A stretch of DNA of 64,000 nucleotides from Rhodotorula mucilaginosa (GCA_034406715.1 CP137871.1:248001-312000), one strand, 5' to 3'. Counted from the stretch's first letter, positions 32,521 to 46,687 are shown. The notes: generated from the letters alone by a model not told the origin. Program-made: numbers and translations.

Positions 32521-35500
32521 TGCCCGCTCCGTTCTCGCTGTCGCCGCTCATCAGGCCCGACGCACTCGGTTCAGACGCCATCACAGCGTCTCTGCTCTAC
32601 AGTCAGTACTCTCGGGACTCTTGCGCGAGGACTAGAATGCGCTGACTCTGTCCCCGCAGCGGACCGCATCGTCCTCGGAACCGAAAAGGGCGCCCTCGTC
32701 ATCTTTGACCTCTCGAACCCTTCGTCTCGCACCTCCCGCGCGTCAGCACCACCGCCATCGGCCACCTTTGTCGCCCGGCATGATCGCTTCGTGCCGCACA
32801 AGATCGACCAACTCGCCGTCGTCAAAGAGTTGAACGCGCTCGTCTGCCTCGCCGGAGGAGACTTGACCCTCCATTCCCTGCCCGACTTGAACCTGCTCTC
32901 GTCGTTCGCGCCACAGACCAAAGGCGCCGGGTCCAACTTTGCGCTTCATACCGAGATCCGCCATGGCGTCGGAGTGGAGGGAGGAGTACCGACCATTCGG
33001 ACGACATTGGCTCTCGCTTGCAAGCGGAGGTTGATCTTGCTGTCGTGGGTCGACGGCACGACCTGGAACCCGCTCGTCGAAGTGGCGTTACCGCACCAAA
33101 TCCGGAGCATGGCCTTTGTCGACACTTCGGCGGCCGGACCCTCGGCAAGCACGGCAGCGGCGGCAGAACCGACCAAGATTGTCGCCGGCTTCTCGACCGG
33201 AGAATACGGCATCGTGACGCTCCCGACTCCCGACATCAAAGGCGCGATCAAACACCCCGTCCTCGGCGACTTGTTCTCGCTCCCGATCCCGCTCTCAGAA
33301 CGGAACGCTACCCCGACCGCCAGTGGTGCCGCGCCGTCATCGTCCGCAACCCGCGCCGCTGGACTCGCAACTGGACTCGGAGGCGGGTTGAGGAGTCTGG
33401 GCGGGGCACTCGGAGGTGCTTTGGCTCGCAAGCTGGACAAGAATGGCGTGGCCAAAGTTCCGAGGGTGCCGCGACGGCCTTTGTACCGGAGAGGGCCGGG
33501 CGGCGTTGAGAGCAAAGGCGAGGACGACGAAAATGTGGTCAAAAGGTGGCTATGGGGAGAGGAATGGGGCTGGACGGACGAGGCGAACTCTGGCGAAGTG
33601 CTCGTCGTGCGGGATAGTGAGTCTCTCCCTGCGAACGCCGTCTTCTCAATCCTCTCATACTCATCCTGCCTCGCCTACAGACCTGGTCGTGCCGCTACTT
33701 TCGAACGGCAAACAATGCCCTGCGTCCTCCCCTGCCTCCTCCAATCCGACCATCACTTGCCCCGCCGCGGTCGACGAAGCGCTCGTCTCCCCGCCGTATA
33801 TCATCTCGCTCGTCTCTCCGAGCCCCACCTCCCACGGATCGACAACTCCGGCTCCTTCGGACCGACCGCACTTCACCCTCGAGGTGCATACCCTGTCCGA
33901 TCTCGCGCCCGTCCAATCGCTCGCCGTCCCTCCCGAGTCGCCCTCGCCCCCCGCGTCGATCGCTGCGTCTTCTCTCGCAGCCCTACACGGTAGCTCTCCG
34001 GCGTCTCGCGGCCCGACGCATACGGCCAAGTTATTGACCCTCTCGAGCACGAGTCCGAAGCCGCCTTTACTGGTCCTGACGACCAAGTCGCCGCATTCCT
34101 CTGTCAGCGCGCCGGCCGGATTGGGCGGAGCCGGAGCTCCGGAGCAGACACTTTGGGCCGTGACCATGAAGAGCTGGCCGGATCAGATTGAAGAGCTGGG
34201 ACGCGAGGAAGGCAAGTGGGAGGAAGGGATCGAGTTGCTTCGAGGGTCGTTTGACGCGCTCAAGGATCCACTGCCGGTGAGCTCGCGATTCTCGGCCTTG
34301 CGGGACGACTGTCTCTCGTACTATGTCATGTCTACATCACTGACACAACCCCTTCTCCAACAATATCGCGATCTGACAGCCTCTGCTCTCGCGTCGCCTC
34401 GCGAACTTGCATTCTCTCCACCTCTTCCGCACCCACCGCTACGACCTCGCCGTTGACGCCTGGATCGCTCTCGACATCACTCCCGCCAAGATCGTCGCAC
34501 TCTATCCCGAAGCCGTCTCGGGCAAGCTGTTTCTCGAAGTCGAGGCGCAGGAGGAATTGTTTGGCGGCCGGACGAGGGACCAAGTCAAGGCCGCTGGAAC
34601 CGTTTCGGGGCAAGACTTTGAGCGCGAAGAGGATGGCACATCGGTCGAAGAGGATCGACCGGCGTCGCGGAGTGCGCACGCAGACGGGTCGCCGGCGCGA
34701 TCATCCCCCGCGACGAGTGCGATTCACCCCCCTACCTCCCTTTCCAGCAGTCCCGCCCGCGCTCCTCGACGTGGCTTCACTCCCGTCTCCGCTACGACCA
34801 CCATAAGCGGCGGTACGAACGCACCGAACGACGATCACAACGATGACGACGCGGCGTCGATCCGGACGGTGGCGAGTCGGTTCACGCTGAGCGGGAAACG
34901 GAGTTGGCTCCGGGACCGGGATCCGGCGGCTGCCCTCGAAGAGATTGCCGAACAGGCTGCTCGTGCGTGTTCCAACTCCTTATCTTTGAGAGTTTACGCC
35001 GACTGACACCGTTTGAGAGAGCACAGTGGACGAGGAGCGACGAGCCAAACGCGACGCCGAGAACCGCGCCCGCTCGATCGACGAACTGATCCGGTACCTG
35101 ACCGACCGCCGACAAAAATACTCCCAAGCGCTCGCCGCTCTCCCGAACGATACTCGACCCGCTCCGGCCCATGCGCGAGCGCCCGCCTCCCCCTCCGAGC
35201 TGTTCCACCTCCCGAACGAACCGTTGACGAAACTCGAGCCGGAGCAGTTGGCGCGCGTGGCGCAGGTCGTCGACACGGCGTTGTTTAGGACTTATCTCGC
35301 GACGAGGCCGGTCATGATTGGGCCGTTGTGTCGGATCGAGAATTGGTGCGAGGTCGAAGAGGTCGAGGAACTGTTGCTCGAAGCAAAGGTGCGGGCAGTT
35401 TCTTGATTTCCAACTTCCCCGTTTCTCTTTGTCGGAGTTCCCGAAACTACAGCCACTGATCACGATCCGGTCCTCGACAGAAATACCGCGAGCTGTTGGA

Positions 35501-37029
35501 TCTCTACAACGGCAAGAACATGCACGAGAAGGCAGTCGAACTCCTCAAGCGGTATGTGATCATCTCTCGAGGTCTGCGGTCATGAAATCTACGGCTGACG
35601 CGGAACACCTCACTTTCAGGATGAGCGCCGAAGAAGACGATCCGGAAGAAAAAGTCGGACCGACCGTGCGATACTTGCAGAAGCTCGGAGCGGAGCATCT
35701 CGCCGTGATCTTGGACGCTTCGCGCTGGGTCTTTGCGCAGGACACGGAAGCAGGCCTTGAGGTACGCCTCTCTTTCTCGACTTCAAGTCACAGGAAGCGT
35801 CTCGCTGATGGCTTGTCATGTGGTGCAGATCTTCACCGCTGACCTGGACGAAGTCGAATCGCTCCCGCGTCAAAGAGTGATGGCGCACCTCGAATCGGTC
35901 AGCAGAGACGTCTGCATCCGCTACCTCGAGCACGTCATCCACCAACTGGGCGAGCAAGGCGCCAAATTTCACGAGAAGCTCATCGACCTGTACTTGCAAG
36001 CTCTGCACGCCACCGCCGGGTCTTGTACGTGTCCTCTTTCCCGTCCCACTTCCCCGTGCATCGAACCACAGGGCTGATGACCCGGATTGTAGCGCGCCAC
36101 GAACAAGTCTACAAGAAACTCCTCGACTTGCTCGAATCGTCGACGTCGTACCGCGCAGATCGTATACTCGGCCGACTCCCGTCCGAAGACATGCACGAAG
36201 CGCGCGCGGTCCTCCTCGGTCGGTTGGGCCGACACGAAGGAGCGTTGCAGATCTATGTGTACCAGCTCGAGGACCATGCTACGGCGGAGCAGTGCGTCTT
36301 CCCTGCGTCTTTTGGCGAGAAGTTTTGAAGCAGAAACTCTGATGAACTGACCTCTCGGCGACAGGTACTGCAAGCGAGTGTACGACTCGGATCCGACTAT
36401 GCGGTCAACCATCTTCCACACCCTATTGCGGATCTACCTCCGCCCGCGCGCGGACCACCCCGTCCTGTTCGCTCCGGCCCTCTCGCTCCTCTCGACCCAC
36501 GCCGCCCGGATCGACGCCATCGAGGCGTTCGAACTCTTACCTCCGCTCGTCGCACTCGAGGACATCCAAGTCTATTTGACCAAGACGCTGAGACGGAGTG
36601 TGGAGAAGAGGAGGGAGGCAAAGATGGTGAGAGGGGTTGGGAAGAGTGCAGTGGATCAAGCCGAGGGGGAGGTGGTCGACCTCGAAGAACGGAGGGTCAA
36701 GATTACCGAAGGGAGACTGTGCGTGCCCACGGACCTTTCTTTGCTTGTCACTTTGCCTCTCGCAAAAGGGGAACGAGATCCAGGATGGCTCATTGAGATT
36801 GACCCCGACCACGCGCTCTCGTCGTGCTTGCAGTTGCCCGGTCTGCCACAAACGGATCGGGACCAGCGTGATCGCGATCCACAACCCTCGGTGCGTTGTC
36901 TCACTCTCTATCATATCCTGTGTCGAAGCTCTCGGTGGCTGACGAGGTATCGACGATTCCGTGAGTACGTACAGTGGCGAAGTCACGCACTACCAATGTC
37001 GGGAGCAGTTCCAGCCGGGACGCGGATAG
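32521..37029 (+). CDS. VPS39: Vps39/Vam6, HOPS tethering subunit
   Basis: HOPS tethers late endosomes and vacuoles before fusion; Vps39 binds the Rab Ypt7. Exon 1 (MPAPFSLSPLIRPDALGSDA) leads into a CNH propeller: RIVLGTEKGALVIFD, KIDQLAVVKELNALVCLAGG, LTLHSLPDLNLLSSF, TTLALACKRRLILLSWVDGT, EVALPHQIRSMAFVD, PTKIVAGFSTGEYGIVTLP and a TLWAVTMKSW segment. A helical repeat region follows: RTHRYDLAVDAWIALDITPA, CRIENWCEVEEVEELLLEAK, KYRELLDLYNGKNMHEKAVE, YLEHVIHQLGEQGAKFHEKL and LLGRLGRHEGALQIYVYQLE. It ends in the Vps39 zinc-binding region CPVCHKRIGTSVIAIHNP plus THYQCREQF. There are long low-complexity insertions in the propeller. About ten introns; stop 37027-37029. Confidence 0.93.
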
Positions 37030-37239
37030 ACTCGTCGCTGTAGACTTGTTACTTGGCAAGTCTCTACTCGAATACACATCGAGCGCTCTGTATGGGCACG
37101 GGATAAGTGAAGGATACGCGGTGCGCACAGGGGGAAATGCGAATCCGCGCACACTTTTTTTTTGAGCAAGACGTCGGAAGAGATCGCAGTCAGTCGCCCG
37201 CCTTGGTGCATAGCGCAGAGAGTCACGAGATCAGACAAG

Positions 37240-39366
<2,127 letters not shown>

Positions 39367-39908
39367 GCGCATCCCTCTCCCAGAAAAATCCCAAAAAAGA
39401 GCCCCGGCCACCGTCTCTGGCTCGCTCGCCCCCCTTCGACTTATCTCGGATCCGACCCTAGCATCTTTGCAACCACGGCTTCTCCCCCTTCTCTTGACGA
39501 AAACGCTCGCATTTCATTTCTCCAACTTCACCACTCAACTCGACTCAATGACCTTTCTTCCTTCGACTCGCGCTCCACAGCAGTGGTTCCGCCGCTTCAG
39601 TCGCAGAACTGCCTGCCGTGTCGCTTCCTTCCCTCCCCTCCCTTGGTGCACGGCGTGATAGATCTTCCGCTCCTCCCTTTCTTCTTTCTCTCCTCCTCGT
39701 TTTTTTTGTCGTTCCCTTCGCAGCACCCACCTACATATACAGCGCCCTCCAGAAGGCGCTTTGTAACTCTTTAGCTATCCATTATTGGTTTGACGTCTTT
39801 GAAAGCTGTCCCTGATAGTCTGTGCTATGTCTCGACAGAGTTGTTCGCCTCGGCTCATGATCAGCTGCTTCCCTCCCACTTACACCACTCACATCAACAC
39901 GACTCGAG

Positions 39909-41193
39909 ATGCAGGCCGATCGCATGGAAGTAGACGCTGGAGGTGCGCACTCTCTGCCCTGCCTTAGCCTCACGTAAGGCGTCTATCCACTGACCACGCT
40001 CCTCTCGCATCTCCCATCAATCCTCCTCGTGTGCCCAACCCGCCCGCCTACGGGATCCGCTGGACCGGTAGACGACTTTGTCAAGCGCAAGGGACGCGGA
40101 TTCGGCACCCAGACCGGTACGTACAGCTGCCCTCGTCCGGTAGCCGCCTGCCCTCCTCATCGTCGATGCGGAGGCGGTGCCCACACAAGCTGCGACTCTC
40201 GACGCTCCAGGGCGCCGTAGAGGAGCAGAAATCACTGACAGATTACAACACCGTGTACGCAGGCGATGAGACTCTGCAGGACAGCGGGTACGAGTCGCTT
40301 CCGGTTGGCGAGGAGTCGACGGCGGATCGGGCAGCGCGGTGTAAGTTTCTCGCGCGCACAAGGAGGCTGCTCTTTCTATGCGCGTGGCTGTAATTCTCGG
40401 AGAGGAGGACCCCCGTGGAAGAGCGCTTGCTGACTGGCTGCCTCCCTGAACGACCGCTGAACCCCTTCTCGCCTTTCGAACAACGGAACGCTCCTTTACC
40501 GGTGACCACTCGATTCCGCACCCGCCGCAACAGCCGTCGAGGGCTGGATCATCATCGTCACTAACGTGCACGAGGAGGCGAACGAGGACGACGTGATGGA
40601 CCGATTCTCGGATTACGGAAAGGTCAAGAACTTGCACTTGAACCTCGACCGCAAGACTGGTTTCGTCAAGGTCAGTGTTCCTTGCCTACACTTCTCTCGG
40701 CCCTCTTTATCCTGCTATATCAGCCCTCGAGCGCGACGCGCGCCGATGCCGGTTTGGACACATGCTAGCGCGTGGAAGGCTCGTTCGCCGCCACCACGCG
40801 GGAGCTCCATTCCCCGTCGCAGTTGGATGCCGGAACTGACATTCCCCTCCTTCGGTTTGCAGGGCTACGCACTGGTCGAGTACGAGACCAAGGAGGAAGC
40901 GCTCCGCGCCATCGCCGAAGCGCCGCAAGAACCGTTCCTTGAAAAAGTCCTCGCGTGCGACTTTGCGTTCGTTCAGCCTCCGCAAGAGTGCGTGCCCTTC
41001 CCGTATCCTTGCACCTTTCCTTGGCGATACGATCTCCTTGTCCTGCTTTGGACAATGACTGACAAGCTGGTCCCGTCTCCCCATCCACAGGGAGATCGCG
41101 GCCAAGTCGGCTGCCCGACCAGCAGCGACATCGAGCGGACGCGGACGGAGCGCCAGCCCGGCAAGGCGGCCTCTCGTCACCCGGATTGACTAA
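39909..41193 (+). CDS. RBM8A: Y14/RBM8A, exon-junction complex RNA-binding protein
   Basis: Y14 pairs with Mago in the exon-junction complex left on spliced mRNAs. Spliced exons give [44 protein letters not shown], then one [63 protein letters not shown] and [13 protein letters not shown]. The Arg/Ser tail reads [20 protein letters not shown] (stop TAA 41191-41193). The KGRGFG and Q-SGYESLP motifs ahead of the RRM are typical of Y14. The last intron ends CCACAG at about 41090. A degraded copy of its 3' end recurs at 44036-44117. Confidence 0.95.
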
Positions 41194-41434
41194 AAGAAGG
41201 AGACTCTTGTCGTTCTCTCATCCTTTTCTCCGCTCATCATCGCGTGCGGCCCGATTCTCTTCCTCGCCTTGTTGGCTATACCCCCCTCTCCTTGTCTTTT
41301 CATTCTCGCAATGGAGAGACTCTTGTACCTTGACTCGCATGGCCAGTGAGCAGACACGCAATGTCAGACTTGCAAGGGTGAAAGAAACTATCGAGAAGGG
41401 ATGGCAAAAAAGACAGCGAACGAGAGGGGCATGG
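41194..41434. other. Convergent spacer, Y14 to A4
   Basis: Short 3'-3' spacer (241 bp) mirrored by the 282-bp spacer between the Y14 fragment and A5. Confidence 0.5.
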
Positions 41435-43390
41435 CTACATCCGGCGGCGGCGCTCCCAGGCATGCGGGTCAAGTCCATACACCTTCCTTGCCATACGGTG
41501 AGGGATTCGTGCTTCACTGCCGAGCGACTGTGCAGGACCTTGGTGCAGGTACTGTTGACTCTGCCGATGTTGCCTACGCTGAGCCCGCTCCGCCTAGGAA
41601 CAGCGGAATTTTCAATAAACAGGTGGCAAAGCGCGACTTCAGAACAGCACAAAAGCACTCACAATCTCTTTCGCTATTGTGTCGCATCGTTTGTTGAGCT
41701 GTAAAAGTTATGGGTTAGTGTCGAGAATGTTGCCCTGCTGCCAAAACCAAATGGTAGACCTACAAGAAACTGGGCACATTGGAGAATGCACTGCTGTGCT
41801 GAGAGAGGGGTCCTGATGTTGTGGGTACTTGCTCCCGCCTTTAGCTCGACAATGCGTCCGCGTACAGTCTTCATCCAGGCGAGCCAGAAAGCTGCTTCCT
41901 TTGTGAAACTGCCAGCTTGGTCCCGTTCCTGGAAATGGGATGCAAAACAAAAGTAGTGCTGCTTGAGCTTTGAGTAGAGACCAGGCTCAACGCTGTCAAG
42001 TGCCGGCTTGAGCACCTGCGCATCAAAATCATCCTGCCTGCCTGCGGTGCCCTTGAGAGGGTACACAAGAAAGGTGAGCCAGAGTTGACGCTTCACATCA
42101 TCAAGCATCTTGTGTGGGCTAACGGCCATTTCCTGATGTAAGGGCAAGGCAGTGTGGTAAGTTTCTCCTGCATGCATCTCTTCCTTTTGACCTTGAGGAG
42201 ATCACAGGCAAGCTTTGCATGTCTGGCCACCTATGGAGAATATAGAGCTCACTTCAGTTTGTCCACTCTGCAACCATGCAACAGTTGCCACGTCCAAAGT
42301 TGCTAGCAAGCCCGTTGTGGCTGTTTCAGACCAGATGGCAGGAGGGTCTTCAGCTGTGTAAAACTGGTGTGCAATCTGTGGGAACGTGCAAATGAGCTGT
42401 CAAGCTAAGTAAGAGGGTTATACATATGGGGTGAAACTGACCAAGAACTCCGCAGCAATCTGCGTCTGCAGGTCAGGACGCCCAGTTGCCAAGCTTGTGC
42501 GGATGCGTGACACTGCATTCCACATCTCATGGGGCCACCACTTCCATGCCCATTGTTGCAGATCAGTGAGTGTCTGGTATGCATAGCAAGGGATGTTGTC
42601 CCTGAATGTGCGGTGCCATCTGAACACAGCTGCACCCAGCCCATCGCTGATTCTGTTCAGAGCGTCAATCTTGTGATCCTCGGCAACAGCCTGGCCATCT
42701 GGCTCAATTCCCAGTGTGCCCAGGAAAGCCAACTCATGAAGGTTGTGGCGCCACATCTCATGTGTGAAGCGCTCAGGGACTGCAGAGGGTGGGATAGCCA
42801 CCTGACTGCACTCAACAGACTTTTCAAGGTCTGTGGCAAATTGGATGCCAGCTTCAACAGCTTCAGTTGGAAGATGGACACTTTTCCATCCCTGCGTTTA
42901 CAAGTGGATCAGTACCTGTCAATACAGGACTTAGGACAGGCACACACAAGTTCGGCAGCAATGTCTCCAAGGTTCTGTTTCTTCTGCAAATGTACTTGAA
43001 TCAGAAATCTGTTCTGATACCGTTACATAGGTCTTTTGAGAAAGAAAGGGTATACCAGGAGCCACGCAAGCCTCTTTAGCTTGAATCCTGCCGTGGCTGT
43101 TGTGTCAGATCCGATATTATCGGCTTGCCACAATATCAGCTGCACAGCCAAGTCAAAATCTTGGTGAGTGTCCCTGAACCTTTGTGTCTTTTGAAAATAG
43201 GCCACAAAACTCAGGATAGGGTCTGCCCATGACTTTGTCAAAGCTGCAGCAAGGTAGCAACCAGAAACTGGTCCCCAGCGGGATGGAGCATCCCTGGGAC
43301 AGGCTTGACAGTGTCTTGCAGCCTTGTGACACCTGCAAGCAGGGCCATGCGCACAGCTGTGGTCTGGCGACTTCCGGCCCTGGCTGGCAT
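41435..43390 (-). CDS. Superfamily member A4 (possibly decayed)
   Basis: Not recognised. The start MPARAGSRQTTAVRMALLAG at 43390 aligns with A5 (MAPGARRWTAATRH) through the shared TVKPVPG, but the next block (YLAAALTKSWADPILSFVAY, then KLKRLAWLL) is in another frame with no plausible intron between. This points to one frame break or a sequence error. Downstream all is well kept: micro-exon at 42948-42983 (KKQNLGDIAAEL), GWKSVHLPTEAVEAGIQFAT, EMWRHNLHELAFLGTLG, IAHQFYTAEDPPAIWSE, DDVKRQLWLTFLVYPLKG, SVEPGLYSKLKQHYFCFASH, GSFTKEAAFWLAWM, and the end QSLGSEARIPHRMARKVYGL followed by DPHAW. The strong match to A3 and A5 argues for recent function. Promoter boxes lie at 43481-43515. Confidence 0.6.
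42948..42983 (-). other. 36-nt micro-exon of A4
   Basis: KKQNLGDIAAEL between TTTGCAG and GTGTGT, phase 0 on both sides; the next exon starts GW as in A1 and A5. Confidence 0.7.
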
Positions 43391-43480
43391 GTGTTCGCTG
43401 ACTGATGAGTGAACACTTGTTAAGGAGAAGCGGGTGGTGAAGCACATTGAGAGGCTAGTTGCGAGAGGTGGGAGCGCCTC

Positions 43481-43515
43481 CGGACAAGCCGCGGACTTGG
43501 AAGAGGTGCGAGCGC
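43481..43515 (-). promoter_or_regulatory. Superfamily promoter boxes of A4
   Basis: Gene strand: GCGCTCGCACCTC (43503-43515), then TCCGCGGCTTGTCCG (43481-43495), ending 90 bp before the ATG. A partial second dyad (CCGGCTTGTC) lies at 43521-43530. Confidence 0.75.
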
Positions 43516-43577
43516 GGGCTGACAAGCCGGGAAGCCGTGGCTGAAATCCGGAGCGCCGAAGGCAGTGTATAGCGGGA

Positions 43578-44035
43578 GCATGTCTGCAGATACAGCAGCC
43601 AAGGTGGCTGCCAGACTTGCAGCAGCCAGCAGAGGCCAACAACGCTGCTGGGCCGGCGCGGCTTCGCTCGCCAGCTTCGCCTCGCTCGAACTCGACTTCC
43701 GCTTCTAAGTCTCTTCCTCGCTCCTTTTCTTTCTAACGGAACTAACACTCGTTTTGATTGCAGACTCATACACTATATTGTGCCGGACTCAAAGTGACAG
43801 TCACGCCTCAAGACTCGGCGCACTTTCAGTGGATGTTGGTGGATTCTCTCGGTCGACTTGTTGTAGGTCCCTCGCTTCCTCTCTTGTACTTTAGCTCTCA
43901 CCACCCCTCGCTCATATCTCCTCAAAATCCTATATTTGAGTCACTTTTTATTGGCTCTGCCTTGTCTATGACTGGCTACGACTCGCTACGACCCGACCTG
44001 CGCAGAAGACCCTCTCTCGCATTGAGCTTGAGAGT
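43578..44035 (+). other. Possible small gene or remnant, unassigned
   Basis: ATG at about 43578 opens a 42-codon frame (MSADTAAKVAARLAAASRGQ...). A CTAAC branch and TTGATTGCAG acceptor then precede THTLYCAGLKVTVTPQDSAH, FQWMLVDSLGRLVV, and a CTGGC...CGCAG intron leads to KTLSRIELESDVPCKQHEAD, running into the Y14-like tail. The first join does not fit a good donor, so I cannot build a full protein. It may be a broken gene carried in or cut by the local duplication. Confidence 0.3.
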
Positions 44036-44117
44036 GATGTGCCCTGCAAGCAGCATGAAGCCGACACGGACAGAGCGCCAGCCCAGCAGGGTGCCTCTCG
44101 TGACCCGGATTGACTAA
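44036..44117 (+). pseudogene. Duplicated 3' end of Y14/RBM8A
   Basis: About 80 bp match the last exon of Y14 (41111-41193), including the final codons for PLVTRID and the TAA, plus the first bases after it. As in the original, a superfamily A gene ends just beyond on the opposite strand (A4 after 241 bp, A5 after 282 bp). No RRM is present, so the piece is a fragment copied along with an A gene. Confidence 0.75.
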
Positions 44118-44399
44118 AAGCAAAGGAGGCAGACCTTGTGTTGTCTCTCTCTCTCCTTCTCTCTCTGGATGCCGGCACAAGTTGGCAGCTTTTGCGTGCT
44201 CTCGACTAGCCCATACCCCGCTTCTTTGTAATTTCTGCCTCGCAATGGAGCCCATGCTTCTTGTACCCTTACTCTATTTTTTTCTCACTCTCCTTCACTG
44301 GTCAGGAGCCCAGGTGAAAAGCTTCCAGACCGACATTGCAGAAAGAGGCAGACCAAAGCGCGGAGGAGGGAAAGAGGTCCTTCAAAAGGGTTGTATGGC

Positions 44400-46490
44400 C
44401 TACAGGCGGTCATGCTCCCACTTGTGTGGATTCATCCTGTACACCTTCCGTGCAATGCGGTGAGAGATTCGTGGCTGGCTGCCAAATGACTGAGCTGATC
44501 CTCCCTGATGGCTGGAGGAGGAAGGTCCAGCCACTTGGCTCTCTTGCTGCGCATGTTGCCTCCGGATGCGGTCTCCCTATAATTTCAGCCATGTTTTGGG
44601 TTTGTGCGTGTGTCAGTGTTGTCAGCCAAATCCAAAAGCTGGCAGCCATGTAGATGCCAGAAATACCGCCGTACTATCTCCCTCGAAACCTTGTCAAGGT
44701 CAAGGTTATAAAGCTGCGTGCAGGCCAAGTCAGCATCTGTGACTGAGGTATTGCTGGAAAATGGTAGACTCACTAGAAGGCGCGCTACCTGGAGAGTTGG
44801 CCAAGACTCATGTTGACGAAATTCCGGAAGAAATTTCTTCTTGATTGCTGTCTGCAAGCTTTGCATCCATCCTGTCCAGTATTTTGCTGCTTCAATTGTG
44901 AGATTGCCAGCTTGCTCGGCAGCCTCCAGGTGGGATACAAAGTCAAGGTATCCCTGCTTGAGCTCCTCGTAGAGACCCCGCTTGAAGCTGTCGAGGGCGT
45001 CTTGCAGCTGTTTGGTGTCAAAGTGATGAACTTTGTCGCAGGTAGGCCCAAGAGGGTACACAAGACAGGTGAGCCAGAGGTTGCGCTTTAGAGTACTGAG
45101 CTTGCGATGCAGGCCAAATGTGTTTGCCTGCAGGAGAAGGTGAGCTGGACGTGAGCTGTGCAGCCTTGTAAATCAAATCATGAGACCAGTCTGCTGCGTG
45201 ACAAATTGGTCTGCCCCAGCATGGCCACATATTCTTATGTGCATTTGAAGTCCCAGAGAAAGAAGTGTATCAAGCTCACTGCAATGTTTCCTCTTTGTAA
45301 GTCCGTGAGCGCGTGATTAGGATCCCTGCCCATTGCAGTCAAGCAGACTTGTGTTGCTGCCTTTGACCAAACTGCTGGAGGTTGTTGAGCGGTGACAAAC
45401 TGGTGTGCGGACTATATGCAGCCTCATTTGGTAAGCCTCAAAGTTCAACACTGTATGAACAGGGAGTAAAAAGACTCACCACGAAAGAGGCGGCAACTCT
45501 GACTTGGTCGTGTCTTTCCGTACACCTGTGGATGCCTTTGACTACATTCTTTATGTCCTCTATCCCCTCTTTCCAAGCCCATTGTTGAAGGGGGCTCAGG
45601 TCTTGATATGTCTGAAGGCCGGTCAGGAAGCGAGAATGCCAGTCCTTCATCTTCTGTCCAAGTTCTTCGCCAAGGCAGATATCATTGAGATATCTGATCA
45701 CTTCAGCCTTGCTGGTGGTGCGCGGTGCTTCAGTGCTCAGTATGTTCTCAAAAGCCAGCTTCTTCAGGCCAATGCGCCAAGTTTGATGGGTGATTGGTTG
45801 CCAGAGTGCGTCATCTGGAATGGTGACAGTCTTCAGGTTGTGCGCACTCCTAAGCGTGCTGCTCCTAAGCGTGCTGGCAAACTCTGTGCCAGCTTGAATA
45901 GCTTCATCTGGAAAACTGTCACTGAACCATCCCTGTTGCCAGGGTCAAATTGAATAGGGTCAAATTGAATCAGTAAACTCTGCTTCCCCCGAAAACAGAT
46001 AACTGACCCGCACCAGCTGCCTGGCAATGACTTTGAGATTGTTTTCCTCCTGCAAACATGCTCCAGTCTGAGTCCAGCTCCCACTTTATGGAGACCAAGC
46101 AGGTTTTGTATGAGACATGGCAGTGACGGAAGAACACACCAGGAGCAAGGCAAAGCGCTGGAGCTTGTCAACTGCAGTCATATGCGTATTGAATTGGATG
46201 TCTTCACTTTGCCATACAATCAACTGCAGTTCAAGATCGAAGCAATTCCTGTGAGCAGGGCGCCACTGTTTCCCAGTCAGACTGGGTAAGAATTCAATGA
46301 TGGGTCTTTGCCACAGCTCCACTGCAACCGCGGCAAACTGTATAGCAAGCAGCTGTTCTTCGACTTGTCCTGAAGCCGCGTCTTGTCCCGGAACCGGCTT
46401 GACCACATCTCGTAGCTGTGTGACCGCCATGTGCAACAGGTGGGCAACGTGCCTTGTTGCCGCCGTCCATCTCCTGGCCCCGGGTGCCAT
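44400..46490 (-). CDS. Superfamily member A5 (unknown function)
   Basis: Not recognised. The start MAPGARRWTAATRHVAHLLH at 46490 is followed in exon 1 by VVKPVPGQDAASGQVEEQLL, VAVELWQRPIIEFLPSLTG and KLQRFALLL, then GTGTGT. The micro-exon at 46014-46049 reads EENNLKVIARQL; exon 3 opens GWFSDSFPDEAIQAGTEFAS. Later blocks: DLSPLQQWAWKEGIEDIKNV, RVAASFVV, AHQFVTAQQPPAVWSKAATQ, STLKRNLWLTCLVYPLGP, ALDSFKRGLYEELKQGYLDF, GNLTIEAAKYWTGWMQSLQT and the last exon AQSFGSQPRISHRIARKVYR plus MNPHKW (stop 44400-44402). Its frame looks open throughout, unlike A4. Head-to-tail with A4, promoter dyad at 46582-46596. Confidence 0.7.
46014..46049 (-). other. 36-nt micro-exon of A5
   Basis: EENNLKVIARQL between TTTGCAG and GTGCGG, phase 0 on both sides. 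Confidence 0.7.
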
Positions 46491-46581
46491 GTTTGTGAGA
46501 AGTTGGTGAAGCAAGGAGAAAGAGAAAGAGAGAGAGACAGCAGTCGCGAAGGAGGACCGGGGACAAGGCAAACACGGAGAG

Positions 46582-46596
46582 CGGACAAGCCGCGGA
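46582..46596 (-). promoter_or_regulatory. Superfamily promoter dyad of A5
   Basis: Gene strand TCCGCGGCTTGTCCG, ending 91 bp before the ATG, the same distance as in A4. No good copy of GCGCTCGCACC was seen next to it. Confidence 0.7.
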
Positions 46597-46641
46597 GCAT
46601 CTGCCAACTGCCGGTCTCGACTTGGCCTTGACAGTGACTGC

Positions 46642-46687
46642 GGCTGTGCTGCAGCTGTGGCTGTGCTGCAGCTGTGGCTGTGCTGCC
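46642..46687. repeat. 17-bp tandem repeat, 2.7 copies
   Basis: Unit GGCTGTGCTGCAGCTGT repeated twice and then in part; exact over the copies seen. Confidence 0.85.

Larger units (their letters stand above)
41111..46600. repeat. Tandem segmental duplication: Y14 tail plus A gene
   Basis: Unit 1 is the Y14 3' end with A4 and its promoter (41111-43530). Unit 2 is the Y14 fragment with A5 and its promoter (44036-46600). Order and orientation are the same; about 500 bp of unassigned sequence lies between. Divergence of both the tail (roughly a quarter of bases) and the proteins suggests the event is not recent. Confidence 0.6.
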
